Shown: positions 1 through 8,649 of the stretch, piece by piece
How the letters are laid out: the number at the start of each line of letters is the position of its first letter
Position numbering within the stretch: position 1 is the first letter of the stretch
Source of the DNA: Candidatus Falkowbacteria bacterium CG10_big_fil_rev_8_21_14_0_10_44_15
GTDB taxonomy: Bacteria > Patescibacteriota > Patescibacteriia > Patescibacteriales > XYC2-FULL-47-12
Length of the DNA stretch: 14,357 bases
Assembly (NCBI GenBank): GCA_002773575.1
Contig: PFAT01000030.1
Span: 24,988-39,344 of the forward strand
Direction of reading: 5' to 3'
The notes under the pieces: model-generated
What the model was told of the DNA's origin: nothing
Seen by the model: the letters and a program-made list of their open reading frames with translations, nothing else
Database searches by the model: none
Position numbers and translations under genes: made by a program

Positions 1-20
1 ATGTAAAATCTCATAACTTT

Positions 21-50
21 TTGTGCAAACAAAATGGTTTATAGTATATA
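21..50 (+). promoter_or_regulatory. possible sigma-70-like promoter upstream of rpoB
   Basis: TTGTGC (21-26) and TATATA (45-50) are separated by 18 nt; TATAGT at 40-45 is an alternative -10. Both boxes are imperfect. If used, transcription would begin near 57, just before the hairpin at 66-113, so any rpoBC transcript from here would have to pass that hairpin. It could instead serve a short RNA. AT-rich DNA gives such matches by chance. Confidence 0.25.
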
Positions 51-65
51 GACGACACTCTGAAT

Positions 66-113
66 AAACGGTTCTTATTTTCTATTCAAACAAGAGGCCG
101 TTTTTCTTTTTTT
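66..113 (+). terminator. rho-independent terminator-like hairpin ahead of rpoB
   Basis: AAACGG (66-71) pairs with CCGTTT (98-103). The stem continues inward through TT/GG wobbles and CTT/AAG around one bulged A (95). A T-rich tract (101-113, interrupted by one C) follows. The geometry fits an intrinsic terminator on the plus strand. It either ends a gene lying left of the window or acts as an early attenuator in the rpoBC leader; the sequence does not decide between these. Confidence 0.5.
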
Positions 114-328
114 ATCAAAATTATCTTAAGGCAATTTAAAATTACTACCCAAACATAACTCAAGTGTTTTATCCCGCCCCCGCCATCAGCCAATAGATTT
201 TTCCGCTAGTTAATCCTGCCTTCAAGAAAAGGACCTGGATATTTTTTTGTACGCCGCAAAATTCGCGCGGCCGGCTATTAACAATAGACAGATTTTTTTA
301 AATTATTTTAGGCAGCAAATAAAATATT
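114..328 (+). other. non-coding leader before rpoB
   Basis: No credible ORF is present. The only structures seen are a small hairpin, GCCGC (253-257) with GCGGC (267-271), and a short inverted repeat CTATT-AAC-AATAG (275-287). No rplJ/rplL coding sequence lies here, so the rpoBC pair is not immediately preceded by L10/L12 genes as in many bacteria. No clear promoter adjoining the start was found. Confidence 0.4.
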
Positions 329-3300
329 ATGTCTAACGCCAAGGCAAAAACCACCATTGAGCGCAAATTTTTTTCGCCGCAGACGGTAGCGATGGAGATG
401 CCGGATTTAATTGAGGTGCAAAAAGATTCTTACCGTTGGTTTACTGAAGAGGGCTTGCGCGAACTTTTTGACGAAATTTCTCCCATTAAAGATTTTATCG
501 GCCGTAACCTGGAATTATATTTTGACGATTACTATTTGGACCAGCCGAAATTTTCCGAATTAGAAAGTAAAGCCAAAAACATTACCTTTGAAGTGCCCTT
601 GCGCGTGCAGGCCCGTCTTTATAATAAGCAAACAGACAAATCAATTACGCAAGAAGTGTTCTTAGGCGATTTGCCGCTGATGACTAAGCGCGGCACTTTC
701 GTCATCAACGGCATTGAACGGGTAGTGGTGTCGCAACTGATTCGTTCGGCCGGCGTTATTTTTACCGCCGAAATGATTAAAGGGCGAAAATATTACGGCG
801 CCAAAATAATCCCTAACCGCGGCGCGTGGCTGGAAATTGAAACCGACGCCAATAACGTCATTTGGGTAAGGATAGATCGTAAGCGCAAAGTGGCGGTTAC
901 CTCTCTGTTGCGCGCCTTTGGCTACGAAACCGACGCGGAACTCAAAGAGATGTTTAAAGAGGCGGAAGCGGACGGCGAGGCCAGTTTTCTGGAAGCCACC
1001 ATCGCTAAAGACATCGCTAAAAACGAAGCCGACGGTTTGAAAGAAGTTTATAAGCGCATTCGTCCGGGAGATTTAGCCACCGTAGATAACGCGCGGAATT
1101 TAATTTACTCCATGTTTTTCCGCTTTGACCGCTATGACTTTGACCGCGTCGGCCGCTATAAATTAAACAAGCGCTTTGGTTTTGACATCCCCATTAATAA
1201 AGAAACGCGCATTTTCCGCCGCGAAGATTTAATCGCTATTTTAAAAGAAGTAATTCGTCTCAACATTACTCAAGGCAAGGAAGACGACATTGACCACCTC
1301 GGCAACCGCCGCATTCGCGCCGTGGGAGAATTAATCCAAAATAAATTCCGCCTGGGGCTTTCCCGCATGGAGCGCATCGTTAAAGACAGAATGAGTACGA
1401 CTGACATGGCCGAATTAACGCCGAACAAGTTGATTAACGCCCGGCCGGTAATCGGCGTCGTCAAGGAATTTTTTATGTCCTCGCAGCTCTCGCAGTTTAT
1501 GGATCAGACCAATCCGTTAGCCGAGCTGGAGCACAAACGGCGCCTCTCCGCCATGGGTCCGGGCGGATTAACCCGCGAGCGGGCTGGTTTTGAGGTGCGC
1601 GATGTGCATACAACGCACTATAGCCGCATCTGCCCGATTGCCACTCCGGAAGGGCCGAACATCGGCTTAGTCGGGCACATGGCGTCTTACGCCCGGCTGA
1701 ACAGCTACGGCTTTTTGGAAGCGCCCTACCGAGTAGTTTTGCACGACATTAATAACGACCCGAAAGTAACGGCTGGTAAAATTTTGCGCGCCGATGTTTA
1801 CGACGATAAAGATTCGTCTAAAGCAGGCGAACTAGTGGCTAAAGCAGGCGCTAAAATTGACGAAAAATTGGCGGCTCGCTTAGCTAAATTAGGCCCCGTC
1901 ACCATTCCGATCAAGCCGATAGTCACGAACGAGATAAAATATCTTGACGCCTTTGAGGAAGAAAAGTACATTACTACTTTTTATACGGTGCCGACCGATG
2001 AGAACGGCTACTTTTTAGTGGAGAAAGCGGAAGTAAGAAAGTATGGCGAGCCCTCCATTGAACAAATATCCCAGATTGATTTTATGGAGGTAGCCGCTAA
2101 CCAAATCGTTTCCGTCGCTACCTCTTGCATTCCGTTTTTGGAGCACGACGACGGCATTCGGGCGTTAATGGGCACCAATATGCAGCGGCAAGCGGTGCCG
2201 CTGATTATGCCCGAGGCGCCGATTGTCGGCACCGGCATTGAGCGGCGAGCGGCTATTGATTCCGGCCACATCGTTATTAACGAAGCAGACGGGGTAGTGG
2301 CCGCCGTTCAAGGCGACAGAATTGACGTTAAAAGCAAAGATAATAAAATTATTTCTTATCAATTAAATAAATTCGTTCGCTCTAATCATTCCACCTGCAT
2401 TAATCAACACCCGACAGTCGGCAAGGGAGACAAAGTCGCCCCCGGAGACGTCCTCTCCGATGGAGCGGCCATTGCCAACGGGGAGATTGCCATCGGTCGT
2501 AACGTGCTGGTTGCTTTTATGACTTGGGAAGGGTTTAACTTTGAAGACGCCATCATTATTTCCGAGCGTTTGGTTGAGCATGACCTTTATTCCTCGATCC
2601 ACATTGAAAATTACACTATTGACGTGCGCGATACTAAACTCGGCCCCGAAGTGGTAACCCGCGACATCCCCAACATTTCCATCGAGCGCTTAAAAGATTT
2701 GGATGAAAACGGCATTATCCGCATCGGCGCCGAAGTATCTTCCGGGAATATTTTGGTGGGCAAGATTACTCCCAAAGGCGAGACTGAATTGTCGGCGGAA
2801 GAAAAATTGCTGCGCGCTATTTTTGGCGATAAAGCCAAAGACATCCGCGACAGTTCGCTTTATTTAGAGCACGGCGAACACGGCAAAGTAGTGGACATAA
2901 AAATATTTTCCCGGGAAGACGGCGATAAATTGCCGGCCGGCGTTATTCAATCAACCCAAGTTACTATCGCCAACCTGCGCAAAATTCAAGTCGGCGATAA
3001 AATGGCCGGCCGGCACGGCAACAAAGGCGTAATTTCTCGCATCGTGCCGGTTGAGGATATGCCGTATTTAGAAGACGGCACTCCCGTCGATATAATTTTA
3101 TCTCCTTTGGGGGTTGTTTCTCGCATGAATTTAGGCCAGCTGTTAGAAACGCATTTGGGGCTGGCCGCTCATAAATTAGGGTACCGGGTAGCGACGCCGC
3201 CGCTGAACGGAATAACGGAAGAGCAGATCAAGTCCGAATTAAAGCGGGCCGGTTTCCCCACCAGCGGCCAAGTCGCTTTGTACAACGGCAAGACCGGCGA

Positions 3301-3742
3301 AAGATTTGATAAGTTAGTAACGGTGGGCTATAAGTACATGCTGAAACTAAACCACATGGTAGAAGATAAAATGCATCAGCGCTCTATCGGCCCTTATTCT
3401 TTGATTACGCAACAGCCCTTAGGCGGCAAAGCGCAATTTGGCGGCCAGCGTTTTGGGGAAATGGAAGTGTGGGCGTTGGAAGCTTACGGCGCGGCGCATA
3501 CTTTGCAAGAAATTCTCACCATCAAATCCGACGACGTCCCCGGCCGTTCCAAAGCTTACGAAGCGATCATTAAAGGCGAGGAAATCCGCAAGCAAAACGT
3601 GCCGGAATCATTTAACGTGTTGGTGCGGGAAATGAAGGGTTTGTGTTTGGACGTGGAATTGATCGGCGTGCAACAAGTAATAGACGAAGACGCGGCCGGA
3701 GTCGCTGAAGACACGACTACTGATAAAAATAACTATGCTTAA
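329..3742 (+). CDS. rpoB: DNA-directed RNA polymerase subunit beta
   Basis: Beta subunit of the RNA polymerase catalytic core, pairing with beta-prime to form the active cleft. The 1137-residue product is shorter than the E. coli (1342) and B. subtilis (about 1190) proteins, so lineage inserts are absent. The N-terminal protrusion starts near RKFFSPQ. The rifampicin pocket is at residues 384-408 with D392, H402 and S407 (E. coli D516, H526, S531) intact. The fork loop GPGGLTRERAGFEVRDVH and the ATPEGPNIGL block follow. KMAGRHGNKG (K891, K899) corresponds to the active-site lysines. The C-terminal clamp/switch block contains QQPLGGKAQFGGQRFGEMEVWALEA without any break. The ATG at 329 puts the conserved N-terminus in the right place, but no Shine-Dalgarno sequence precedes it. 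The last 8 nt overlap rpoC, suggesting coupled translation. All common rifampicin-contact residues are wild type, so sensitivity is the inference. Confidence 0.98.
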   Translation: MSNAKAKTTIERKFFSPQTVAMEMPDLIEVQKDSYRWFTEEGLRELFDEISPIKDFIGRNLELYFDDYYLDQPKFSELESKAKNITFEVPLRVQARLYNKQTDKSITQEVFLGDLPLMTKRGTFVINGIERVVVSQLIRSAGVIFTAEMIKGRKYYGAKIIPNRGAWLEIETDANNVIWVRIDRKRKVAVTSLLRAFGYETDAELKEMFKEAEADGEASFLEATIAKDIAKNEADGLKEVYKRIRPGDLATVDNARNLIYSMFFRFDRYDFDRVGRYKLNKRFGFDIPINKETRIFRREDLIAILKEVIRLNITQGKEDDIDHLGNRRIRAVGELIQNKFRLGLSRMERIVKDRMSTTDMAELTPNKLINARPVIGVVKEFFMSSQLSQFMDQTNPLAELEHKRRLSAMGPGGLTRERAGFEVRDVHTTHYSRICPIATPEGPNIGLVGHMASYARLNSYGFLEAPYRVVLHDINNDPKVTAGKILRADVYDDKDSSKAGELVAKAGAKIDEKLAARLAKLGPVTIPIKPIVTNEIKYLDAFEEEKYITTFYTVPTDENGYFLVEKAEVRKYGEPSIEQISQIDFMEVAANQIVSVATSCIPFLEHDDGIRALMGTNMQRQAVPLIMPEAPIVGTGIERRAAIDSGHIVINEADGVVAAVQGDRIDVKSKDNKIISYQLNKFVRSNHSTCINQHPTVGKGDKVAPGDVLSDGAAIANGEIAIGRNVLVAFMTWEGFNFEDAIIISERLVEHDLYSSIHIENYTIDVRDTKLGPEVVTRDIPNISIERLKDLDENGIIRIGAEVSSGNILVGKITPKGETELSAEEKLLRAIFGDKAKDIRDSSLYLEHGEHGKVVDIKIFSREDGDKLPAGVIQSTQVTIANLRKIQVGDKMAGRHGNKGVISRIVPVEDMPYLEDGTPVDIILSPLGVVSRMNLGQLLETHLGLAAHKLGYRVATPPLNGITEEQIKSELKRAGFPTSGQVALYNGKTGERFDKLVTVGYKYMLKLNHMVEDKMHQRSIGPYSLITQQPLGGKAQFGGQRFGEMEVWALEAYGAAHTLQEILTIKSDDVPGRSKAYEAIIKGEEIRKQNVPESFNVLVREMKGLCLDVELIGVQQVIDEDAAGVAEDTTTDKNNYA

Positions 3743-6700
3743 TCCTCTAAAAACAACCGACTTTGACGCCATTAAACTCCGGCTCGCTTCGCCGGAAGTG
3801 ATTTTAGGATGGTCGCACGGAGAGGTAACTAAGCCGGAAACCGTTAACTATCGGACGCAAAAACCGGAAAAAGACGGCTTATTCTGCGAACGGATTTTTG
3901 GCCCGTCTAAAGATTGGGAATGCTATTGCGGCAAATACAAAAAAATTCGTTACAAAGGGATAATTTGCGACAAATGCGGAGTGGAAGTGACTCGCAGCGT
4001 GGTGCGGCGCGAACGGATGGGGCACATTAAATTGCAGGCGCCGGTAACGCATATTTGGTTTTTGCGAGGCATCTCCTCGAAAATCGGGTTAATATTGGAT
4101 TTGCCCTCAACGGCTTTAGAAAAGGTAGTTTATTTCGCCAGCTTCATCATCACTGACGTGGATATGGAATTGAAACAAGCGACGCTCGAGCAGATAAAAC
4201 AGGAGTACAAAAGCAAACAAAAACAAATTGAAGCTGAATTTAAAAATAAAAAATCCGCCCTGCAAAATCAGGAGCGTCAAGCAGAGGAGTCAGGCCAATT
4301 AGAAAAAATTCGGGCGGAAAAAGAAGAAAAACTGGAACAAGCTTTTAAAATCGCGCAAGAAGAAATAAAAGAAATCAAATCGTTGGCGGTTATTTCCGAA
4401 CATACTTATCAGAATTTAGCCCTTAAATACGGCCATATTTTTGAGGCGGGCATCGGCGCGGAGGCGATTTTGAAATTAATGCAGCGCCTTGATTTAAAAA
4501 AAACCATTAAAGAATTAGAGCGCGAACTGGAAACCATCATTGATTCTAAGCGCGATAAGCTGCTCCGGCGTTTAAAGATATTAAAAAGTCTGTTAGTTAA
4601 CGATTTGCGGCCGGAATGGATGGTATTAACGACTATTCCGGTTATTCCGCCTGACTTACGGCCGATGGTGCCGCTGGATGGCGGACGGTTCGCCACTTCG
4701 GATTTAAACGATTTATACCGCCGGGTTATCGGCAGAAACAATCGGCTCAAGCAATTGATGGATTTGAACGCGCCGGAAGTTATCTGCCGCAATGAAAAGC
4801 GGATGTTGCAGGAGGCGGTGGACGCTTTAATTGATAATTCCGCCCGCCACGGCAAAACCGTAACCGCTTCCACCGGACAAAAGCGGATGCTTAAATCCCT
4901 CGCGGACATTTTAAAGGGAAAGCAAGGGCGCTTCCGGCAGAATTTGCTCGGCAAGCGCGTTGATTATTCCGGCCGTTCGGTGATTGTAATCAACCCCCGC
5001 CTGAAACTTTACCAGTGCGGTTTGCCGAAAAAAATGGCGCTGGAGTTGTTCAAGCCGTTTATCATCAGTAAGTTAATCAAGCAGGAAATCGTGCATAACG
5101 TCCGGAGCGCTTCCCGTTACATTGAAGCCGGCTCGGACGATGTTTGGGACATTTTGGAAAAAATTATTCAAGACGCTTACGTGTTTTTAAATCGGGCGCC
5201 GACTTTACACCGCTTAGGCATCCAGTCGTTCAAGCCGATTTTAATAGAAGGCAAGGCCATTCAAATCCACCCGCTGGTTTGCACCGCCTTTAACGCCGAC
5301 TTTGACGGCGACCAAATGGCGGTGCACGTGCCTTTGACCAAAGAGGCGGTTGCCGAATCCCGCGATCTTATGCTCGCGAGCCATAATCTGCTCAAGCCAG
5401 CTACCGGCAGCCCCATTGTTACCCCTTCCCAGGACATCGTTTGGGGCTCTTACTACCTGACTGATTTAGATGAGCGTCTGCAGACAGACAAACTGCCGTT
5501 ATTTGCCGACGAAGAAGAGGCGTTATTGGCCTATGAAGTCGGCGCCGTTACCCTGCAAGCGCCGATAAAAACCAGGATAAAAATCGGCAGCCGCAAAATA
5601 GAGATTTTAACCACCACCGTCGGCCGCATCGTCTTTAATAGCGTGTTGCCCGATAAGTTAAGATTTATCAACGACGTTGTGGCGAAGAAAAATTTAAATC
5701 AGATAATTAAAGATTGCTTGTATGTTTATGGCGAAGACCGGACGGTGCAGCTGTTAGACGAATTAAAAGATCTGACGTTAGATTTTATTACCAAAAGCGG
5801 CCTGTCTTGGGGAATGGAGGATTTGCCCGATACGACCGAGCGCGATAAAGCGATTGAGGAGTCGGATAAAAAAGTAGACGCCGTCCAGGAGCAGTACGAA
5901 GAAGGGCTGTTGACTAAAAGCGAGCGGTACGCGAAAATCATCCAGCTTTGGACGGAAACCAAAGATAAAATATCGGACGTCATTAAAAATAAAATTGATC
6001 GGCATGGCTCGATCTATTCCATGATTCAGTCGGGGGCGCGCGGTTCCTGGGCGCAGCTGACGCAGCTAGTGGGCATGAAAGGGCTGGTAACGTCTCCTTC
6101 CGGCGCCATTATTGAGTTGCCGGTAAAAGGCAATTTTAAGAAAGGATTTGACGTTTTAGAATATTTTATCGCTACCCACGGCGCCCGCAAAGGTTTGTCG
6201 GACACCGCCTTGCGCACGGCTAACGCCGGCTATCTCACCCGCCGCTTGATTGACGTCGCTCAAGACGTGGTTATTACCGAGCAAGATTGCGGCTCACAAG
6301 CGGGCTTTGTCATCACCCAGGCAGAAAGCGCGGAATTAGGCACTACCTTGCTGAAGCGCATTATCGGCCGTTACTTAGCGGCGGATTTACTTAACAGCCG
6401 AGGCAAAGCGTTAGCCAAAGCAGGCGAATTGTTTACTGATGAAATGGCGCAAAAGTTAGAAAAAGAAATTATAGAGCAGGCCGCCGTGCGCAGCCCGCTA
6501 AACTGCCAATGCGAGAAAGGAATTTGCGCTACTTGCTATGGCTATGACTTAAGCTACAACAAGCCGGTGCGTTTAGGAGTCGCCGTCGGCATCATTGCGG
6601 CGCAATCCATCGGCGAACCGGGCACGCAGCTGACGATGAGGACTTTCCATACCGGCGGCGTAGCGGGCGAGGACATCACTCAAGGTTTGCCGCGCGTGGA

Positions 6701-7709
6701 AGAAATTTTTGAAGCTCGGCCGCCCAAACGGCGCGCTTTCGTCGCCGACGTAGAGGGAGCGGTAAAAATAGAATCCATGGAGCGGACCATCGCCGATGAA
6801 CAAGGTAAAGTCATCACTCAAGACATCAACGCCAAAGTCATTAAAGTTACCTATCAAGGAGTAGACAGCGATAAATATTATTTCGCCGAGATTGCTCGAG
6901 ACATTTTAACCAGCCAGTCCGCTAAAGGCAATGAGCCCGCCAAAGACAAGCAAACTAAAAAGAAATTAAGGCCGGTTATTTTAGTAAAAGACGGCGAGCA
7001 AGTTAAGCGCGGGCAAACTCTGTTTTCCATGGGGGAGGCGGCAATCAAAGCTAAAAACGCCGGCGAGGCCAAAATCAATGATAAATACGTCAAAGTCAGT
7101 TTTACCGCCGACAAAGTAAAGGAATTTATTATCCCTAAGGGGTACGCCATTTGGGTTAGCGAAGGCCAGCGCATCGCCAAAGGAACGCAATTAACGGATG
7201 GGAGTTTAGACTTACAGCAATATTATGCCCTCTGCGGGGGGCTTGCCACCCAGCGGTACATCATTCACGACATCCAGTACGTTTACTCCTCCCAAGGGCA
7301 GCCGTTAAACGACAAGCATATTGAAGTGATCGTGCGGCAGCTGTTTTCCCGGATTTTAATCAAAGACGGGGGCGACACCGACCTTTTACCGGGCGAGGTG
7401 ATAGAAAAAGCGGTATTTCAAAAAGCTAACCGCGAGGCGAAGACGCGCAAAGCTAAGCCCGCGAGCGGCGAGCAACTTTTACTGGGCATGACAAAAGCTT
7501 CGCTCACCACCGATAGCTTTCTGTCGGCCGCTTCTTTTCAGGAAACGGCCCGCGTGCTGATTGAGGCGGCAGTGACCGGCAAGGTTGACGGCTTGGAAGG
7601 ATTAAAAGAAAACGTCATCATTGGCCGTTTAATTCCAGCCGGCACCGGTTTTCGGGCGTATAACAGGCAAGAGGAAAGGGAACAAGCGGAAGCAGAGAGA
7701 AAAAAATAA
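3735..7709 (+). CDS. rpoC: DNA-directed RNA polymerase subunit beta-prime
   Basis: Beta-prime subunit of RNA polymerase, 1324 residues, carrying the catalytic magnesium site NADFDGDQ (D522, D524, D526). The N-terminal zinc ribbon uses C63, C65, C78 and C81. The second zinc site uses C852, C924, C931 and C934. The bridge-helix region includes THGARKG (814-820). The trigger loop contains M968, R969 and H972 in LTMRTFHTGG. The C-terminus ends in the usual ENVIIGRLIPAGTGF block. The large trigger-loop insertion of E. coli (SI3) is absent. In its place the jaw/sandwich-barrel region after EARPPK is somewhat expanded. A lysine/glutamate-rich coiled-coil stretch at about residues 145-215 lies in the clamp region, between YFASFIITD and the conserved YGHIFEAGIGAEAI block, where B. 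subtilis is much shorter. The start overlaps the rpoB stop by 8 nt with no Shine-Dalgarno site, so translation probably reinitiates after rpoB. Confidence 0.98.
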   Translation: MLNPLKTTDFDAIKLRLASPEVILGWSHGEVTKPETVNYRTQKPEKDGLFCERIFGPSKDWECYCGKYKKIRYKGIICDKCGVEVTRSVVRRERMGHIKLQAPVTHIWFLRGISSKIGLILDLPSTALEKVVYFASFIITDVDMELKQATLEQIKQEYKSKQKQIEAEFKNKKSALQNQERQAEESGQLEKIRAEKEEKLEQAFKIAQEEIKEIKSLAVISEHTYQNLALKYGHIFEAGIGAEAILKLMQRLDLKKTIKELERELETIIDSKRDKLLRRLKILKSLLVNDLRPEWMVLTTIPVIPPDLRPMVPLDGGRFATSDLNDLYRRVIGRNNRLKQLMDLNAPEVICRNEKRMLQEAVDALIDNSARHGKTVTASTGQKRMLKSLADILKGKQGRFRQNLLGKRVDYSGRSVIVINPRLKLYQCGLPKKMALELFKPFIISKLIKQEIVHNVRSASRYIEAGSDDVWDILEKIIQDAYVFLNRAPTLHRLGIQSFKPILIEGKAIQIHPLVCTAFNADFDGDQMAVHVPLTKEAVAESRDLMLASHNLLKPATGSPIVTPSQDIVWGSYYLTDLDERLQTDKLPLFADEEEALLAYEVGAVTLQAPIKTRIKIGSRKIEILTTTVGRIVFNSVLPDKLRFINDVVAKKNLNQIIKDCLYVYGEDRTVQLLDELKDLTLDFITKSGLSWGMEDLPDTTERDKAIEESDKKVDAVQEQYEEGLLTKSERYAKIIQLWTETKDKISDVIKNKIDRHGSIYSMIQSGARGSWAQLTQLVGMKGLVTSPSGAIIELPVKGNFKKGFDVLEYFIATHGARKGLSDTALRTANAGYLTRRLIDVAQDVVITEQDCGSQAGFVITQAESAELGTTLLKRIIGRYLAADLLNSRGKALAKAGELFTDEMAQKLEKEIIEQAAVRSPLNCQCEKGICATCYGYDLSYNKPVRLGVAVGIIAAQSIGEPGTQLTMRTFHTGGVAGEDITQGLPRVEEIFEARPPKRRAFVADVEGAVKIESMERTIADEQGKVITQDINAKVIKVTYQGVDSDKYYFAEIARDILTSQSAKGNEPAKDKQTKKKLRPVILVKDGEQVKRGQTLFSMGEAAIKAKNAGEAKINDKYVKVSFTADKVKEFIIPKGYAIWVSEGQRIAKGTQLTDGSLDLQQYYALCGGLATQRYIIHDIQYVYSSQGQPLNDKHIEVIVRQLFSRILIKDGGDTDLLPGEVIEKAVFQKANREAKTRKAKPASGEQLLLGMTKASLTTDSFLSAASFQETARVLIEAAVTGKVDGLEGLKENVIIGRLIPAGTGFRAYNRQEEREQAEAERKK

Positions 7710-7721
7710 CATAAAAATCTA

Positions 7722-7764
7722 AAAAGAAGCGCGCTAACGAACATTAGGGCGCCTCTTTTATTTT
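7722..7764 (+). terminator. rho-independent terminator of the rpoBC operon
   Basis: The arms run AAAAGAAGCGCGCTAA (7722-7737) and TTAGGGCGCCTCTTTT (7744-7759), with two internal mismatches and a 6-nt loop CGAACA. TTTTATTTT closes the plus-strand side. It begins 13 nt after the rpoC stop. The A-rich upstream arm would also give a U-rich 3' end on the minus strand, but no minus-strand gene needs it. Confidence 0.8.
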
Positions 7765-7802
7765 GTGAAAATTTATGTATAGTAAGAAGTAGGCGGCAGA
7801 CG

Positions 7803-7810
7803 AAAGGAGG
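7803..7810 (+). promoter_or_regulatory. strong Shine-Dalgarno site AAAGGAGG
   Basis: AAAGGAGG lies 7 nt before the ATG at 7818 and is close to perfectly complementary to the usual 16S rRNA 3' tail. It fixes the start of the 98-residue gene. It is the only convincing Shine-Dalgarno site before any gene in the window. Confidence 0.85.
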
Positions 7811-7817
7811 CGCAATA

Positions 7818-8114
7818 ATGTTGATTGATGGGATTTCTTTAGATAAAGTTATGGAGTTGCCTAATGATTGGGTGGAACCGAGTAAGCCCAATCCGTTAGC
7901 TAAAAACGCCGTTGCCTCTCTCTGCGCAAGTTTTCTGAACAAGTGCCCAGATTGCGACTGCAGTCTCGCCGGGCAAGATTGGCGGAACTTTCGCCAGATG
8001 ATTCAGGAAAAAACAGGGAGAAGCTTTGATTCCAGACTTATTTGGGGCATTTTCAACAAAGTGAGGGAATTAGCCAAAGTGAGGGAATTAGCCGATGAAG
8101 GAACAGCCCGATAA
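7818..8114 (+). CDS. hypothetical small protein with CPDCDC cysteine cluster
   Basis: 98 residues, family not recognised. The gene is supported by the AAAGGAGG site 7 nt upstream, by terminators on both sides (7722-7764 and 8162-8190), and by an open frame over its full length. No signal peptide or membrane segment is visible. Residues 41-47 hold a dense cysteine cluster, KCPDCDC, that could bind metal or form disulfides. The middle reads as amphipathic helix. The C-terminus contains KVRELA twice in a row, from an 18-bp tandem duplication at 8058-8093, which adds about two helical turns before a charged tail. It appears to be monocistronic. A weak TATAGT (7778-7783) could be its -10 box, but there is no good -35. 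No function can be assigned. Confidence 0.75.
   Translation: MLIDGISLDKVMELPNDWVEPSKPNPLAKNAVASLCASFLNKCPDCDCSLAGQDWRNFRQMIQEKTGRSFDSRLIWGIFNKVRELAKVRELADEGTAR
8058..8093 (+). repeat. 18-bp perfect tandem duplication within a gene
   Basis: AAAGTGAGGGAATTAGCC occurs at 8058-8075 and again at 8076-8093 without mismatch. It is a multiple of three, so the frame is kept and KVRELA is doubled. Perfect identity points to a recent slippage event. Confidence 0.95.
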
Positions 8115-8161
8115 AAAAGTCAGTCAGCATCAAAAAACAATCCGCTGCCGCTTAAATTTTT

Positions 8162-8190
8162 AGCCCCGATTAGAAAATAATCGGGGTTTT
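8162..8190 (+). terminator. rho-independent terminator after the 98-residue gene
   Basis: CCCCGATTA (8164-8172) pairs perfectly with TAATCGGGG (8178-8186) across a 5-nt loop GAAAA, extended by a G-T wobble and an A-T pair. TTTT and then TTTTT follow on the plus strand, so it should end the small gene stopping at 8114. On the minus strand the hairpin also forms, just past the DUF192 stop at 8197. It has no U-tract there, so it would be a weaker minus-strand terminator. Confidence 0.85.
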
Positions 8191-8196
8191 CACTTT

Positions 8197-8631
8197 TTAC
8201 CAGTTTAGATAGCCGCCAATTTTTAACCCCATTTTATCCGCCAGCCCGGCGTTTATTTCCAAAACAAATTGAGCCGGCTGCCGGGAGGCGATGAGGGGGC
8301 AGGGGTCTTGCCGGCAGGGTTGGACTTGGCGGCTGACATCAACCACTCTTTTATTTTCATCCAGCCAGACGATGTCTAAGGGGATTAAAGTGTTTTTCAT
8401 CCAAAAGTTATAAAAATTTGCTTGCGGAAAAATAAACAGCATGCCGGCATCTTGGTCTAATCGCGGGCGGTTCATTAAGCCTTGAGCCCGTTCTGCCGCA
8501 TTGCGAGCCAACTCAACCTGAAAACAGGAGCCAGCCCAGCAGACGCTCGGATTTTTATTTTGGCTGATAATATTAGCGCAGCCGGCCGTCATCAGACTAA
8601 GCGCGAGCGGCAATAAAATTATTAATTTCAT
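8197..8631 (-). CDS. DUF192 family lipoprotein
   Basis: 144 residues, DUF192 (COG1430/PF02643) family, whose biochemical role is not established. The family pattern is clear: ERAQGLMNRPRL (about 47-58), AGMLFIFP (62-69), FWMKNTLIPLDIVWLD (76-91) and a final FVLEINAGLADKMGLKIG segment. A short positively charged start and hydrophobic stretch (residues 3-16) lead to MTAGC, a lipobox with C18 as the predicted lipidated cysteine, so the protein is probably anchored outside the cytoplasmic membrane. Further cysteines, C31/C36 and C106/C111, could form disulfides; the last pair sits in the segment before FVLEINAG. It is the distal gene of a minus-strand cluster, 17 nt after the DUF2283 stop. There is no Shine-Dalgarno site. 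Confidence 0.9.
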   Translation of the reverse strand: MKLIILLPLALSLMTAGCANIISQNKNPSVCWAGSCFQVELARNAAERAQGLMNRPRLDQDAGMLFIFPQANFYNFWMKNTLIPLDIVWLDENKRVVDVSRQVQPCRQDPCPLIASRQPAQFVLEINAGLADKMGLKIGGYLNW

Positions 8632-8649
8632 GGCGGTAGTTGCCGGCGT

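Noticed and set aside
276..313. Promoter directly before rpoB
   Set aside because: TTGTAC/TATTAA have a 22-nt gap and TAGACA/TATTTT a 13-nt gap, both outside the usual spacing.
1478..1549. Possible rifampicin-resistance changes in rpoB
   Set aside because: D392, H402 and S407 (E. coli D516, H526, S531) are wild type. The alanine at 398 (E. coli S522) is also normal in B. subtilis.
4409..4954. 181-codon minus-strand open frame inside rpoC
   Set aside because: It lies wholly antisense to conserved RpoC sequence, has serine/arginine-rich composition typical of shadow frames, and shows no start signal.
329..7709. Alternative genetic code (TGA as glycine, as in some related phyla)
   Set aside because: rpoB and rpoC run full length with no in-frame TGA and end in TAA; the standard code explains everything.
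7538..7942. 134-codon minus-strand open frame across the rpoC end
   Set aside because: It crosses the rpoBC terminator and is antisense to the conserved RpoC C-terminus and to the 98-residue gene, which has a strong Shine-Dalgarno site.
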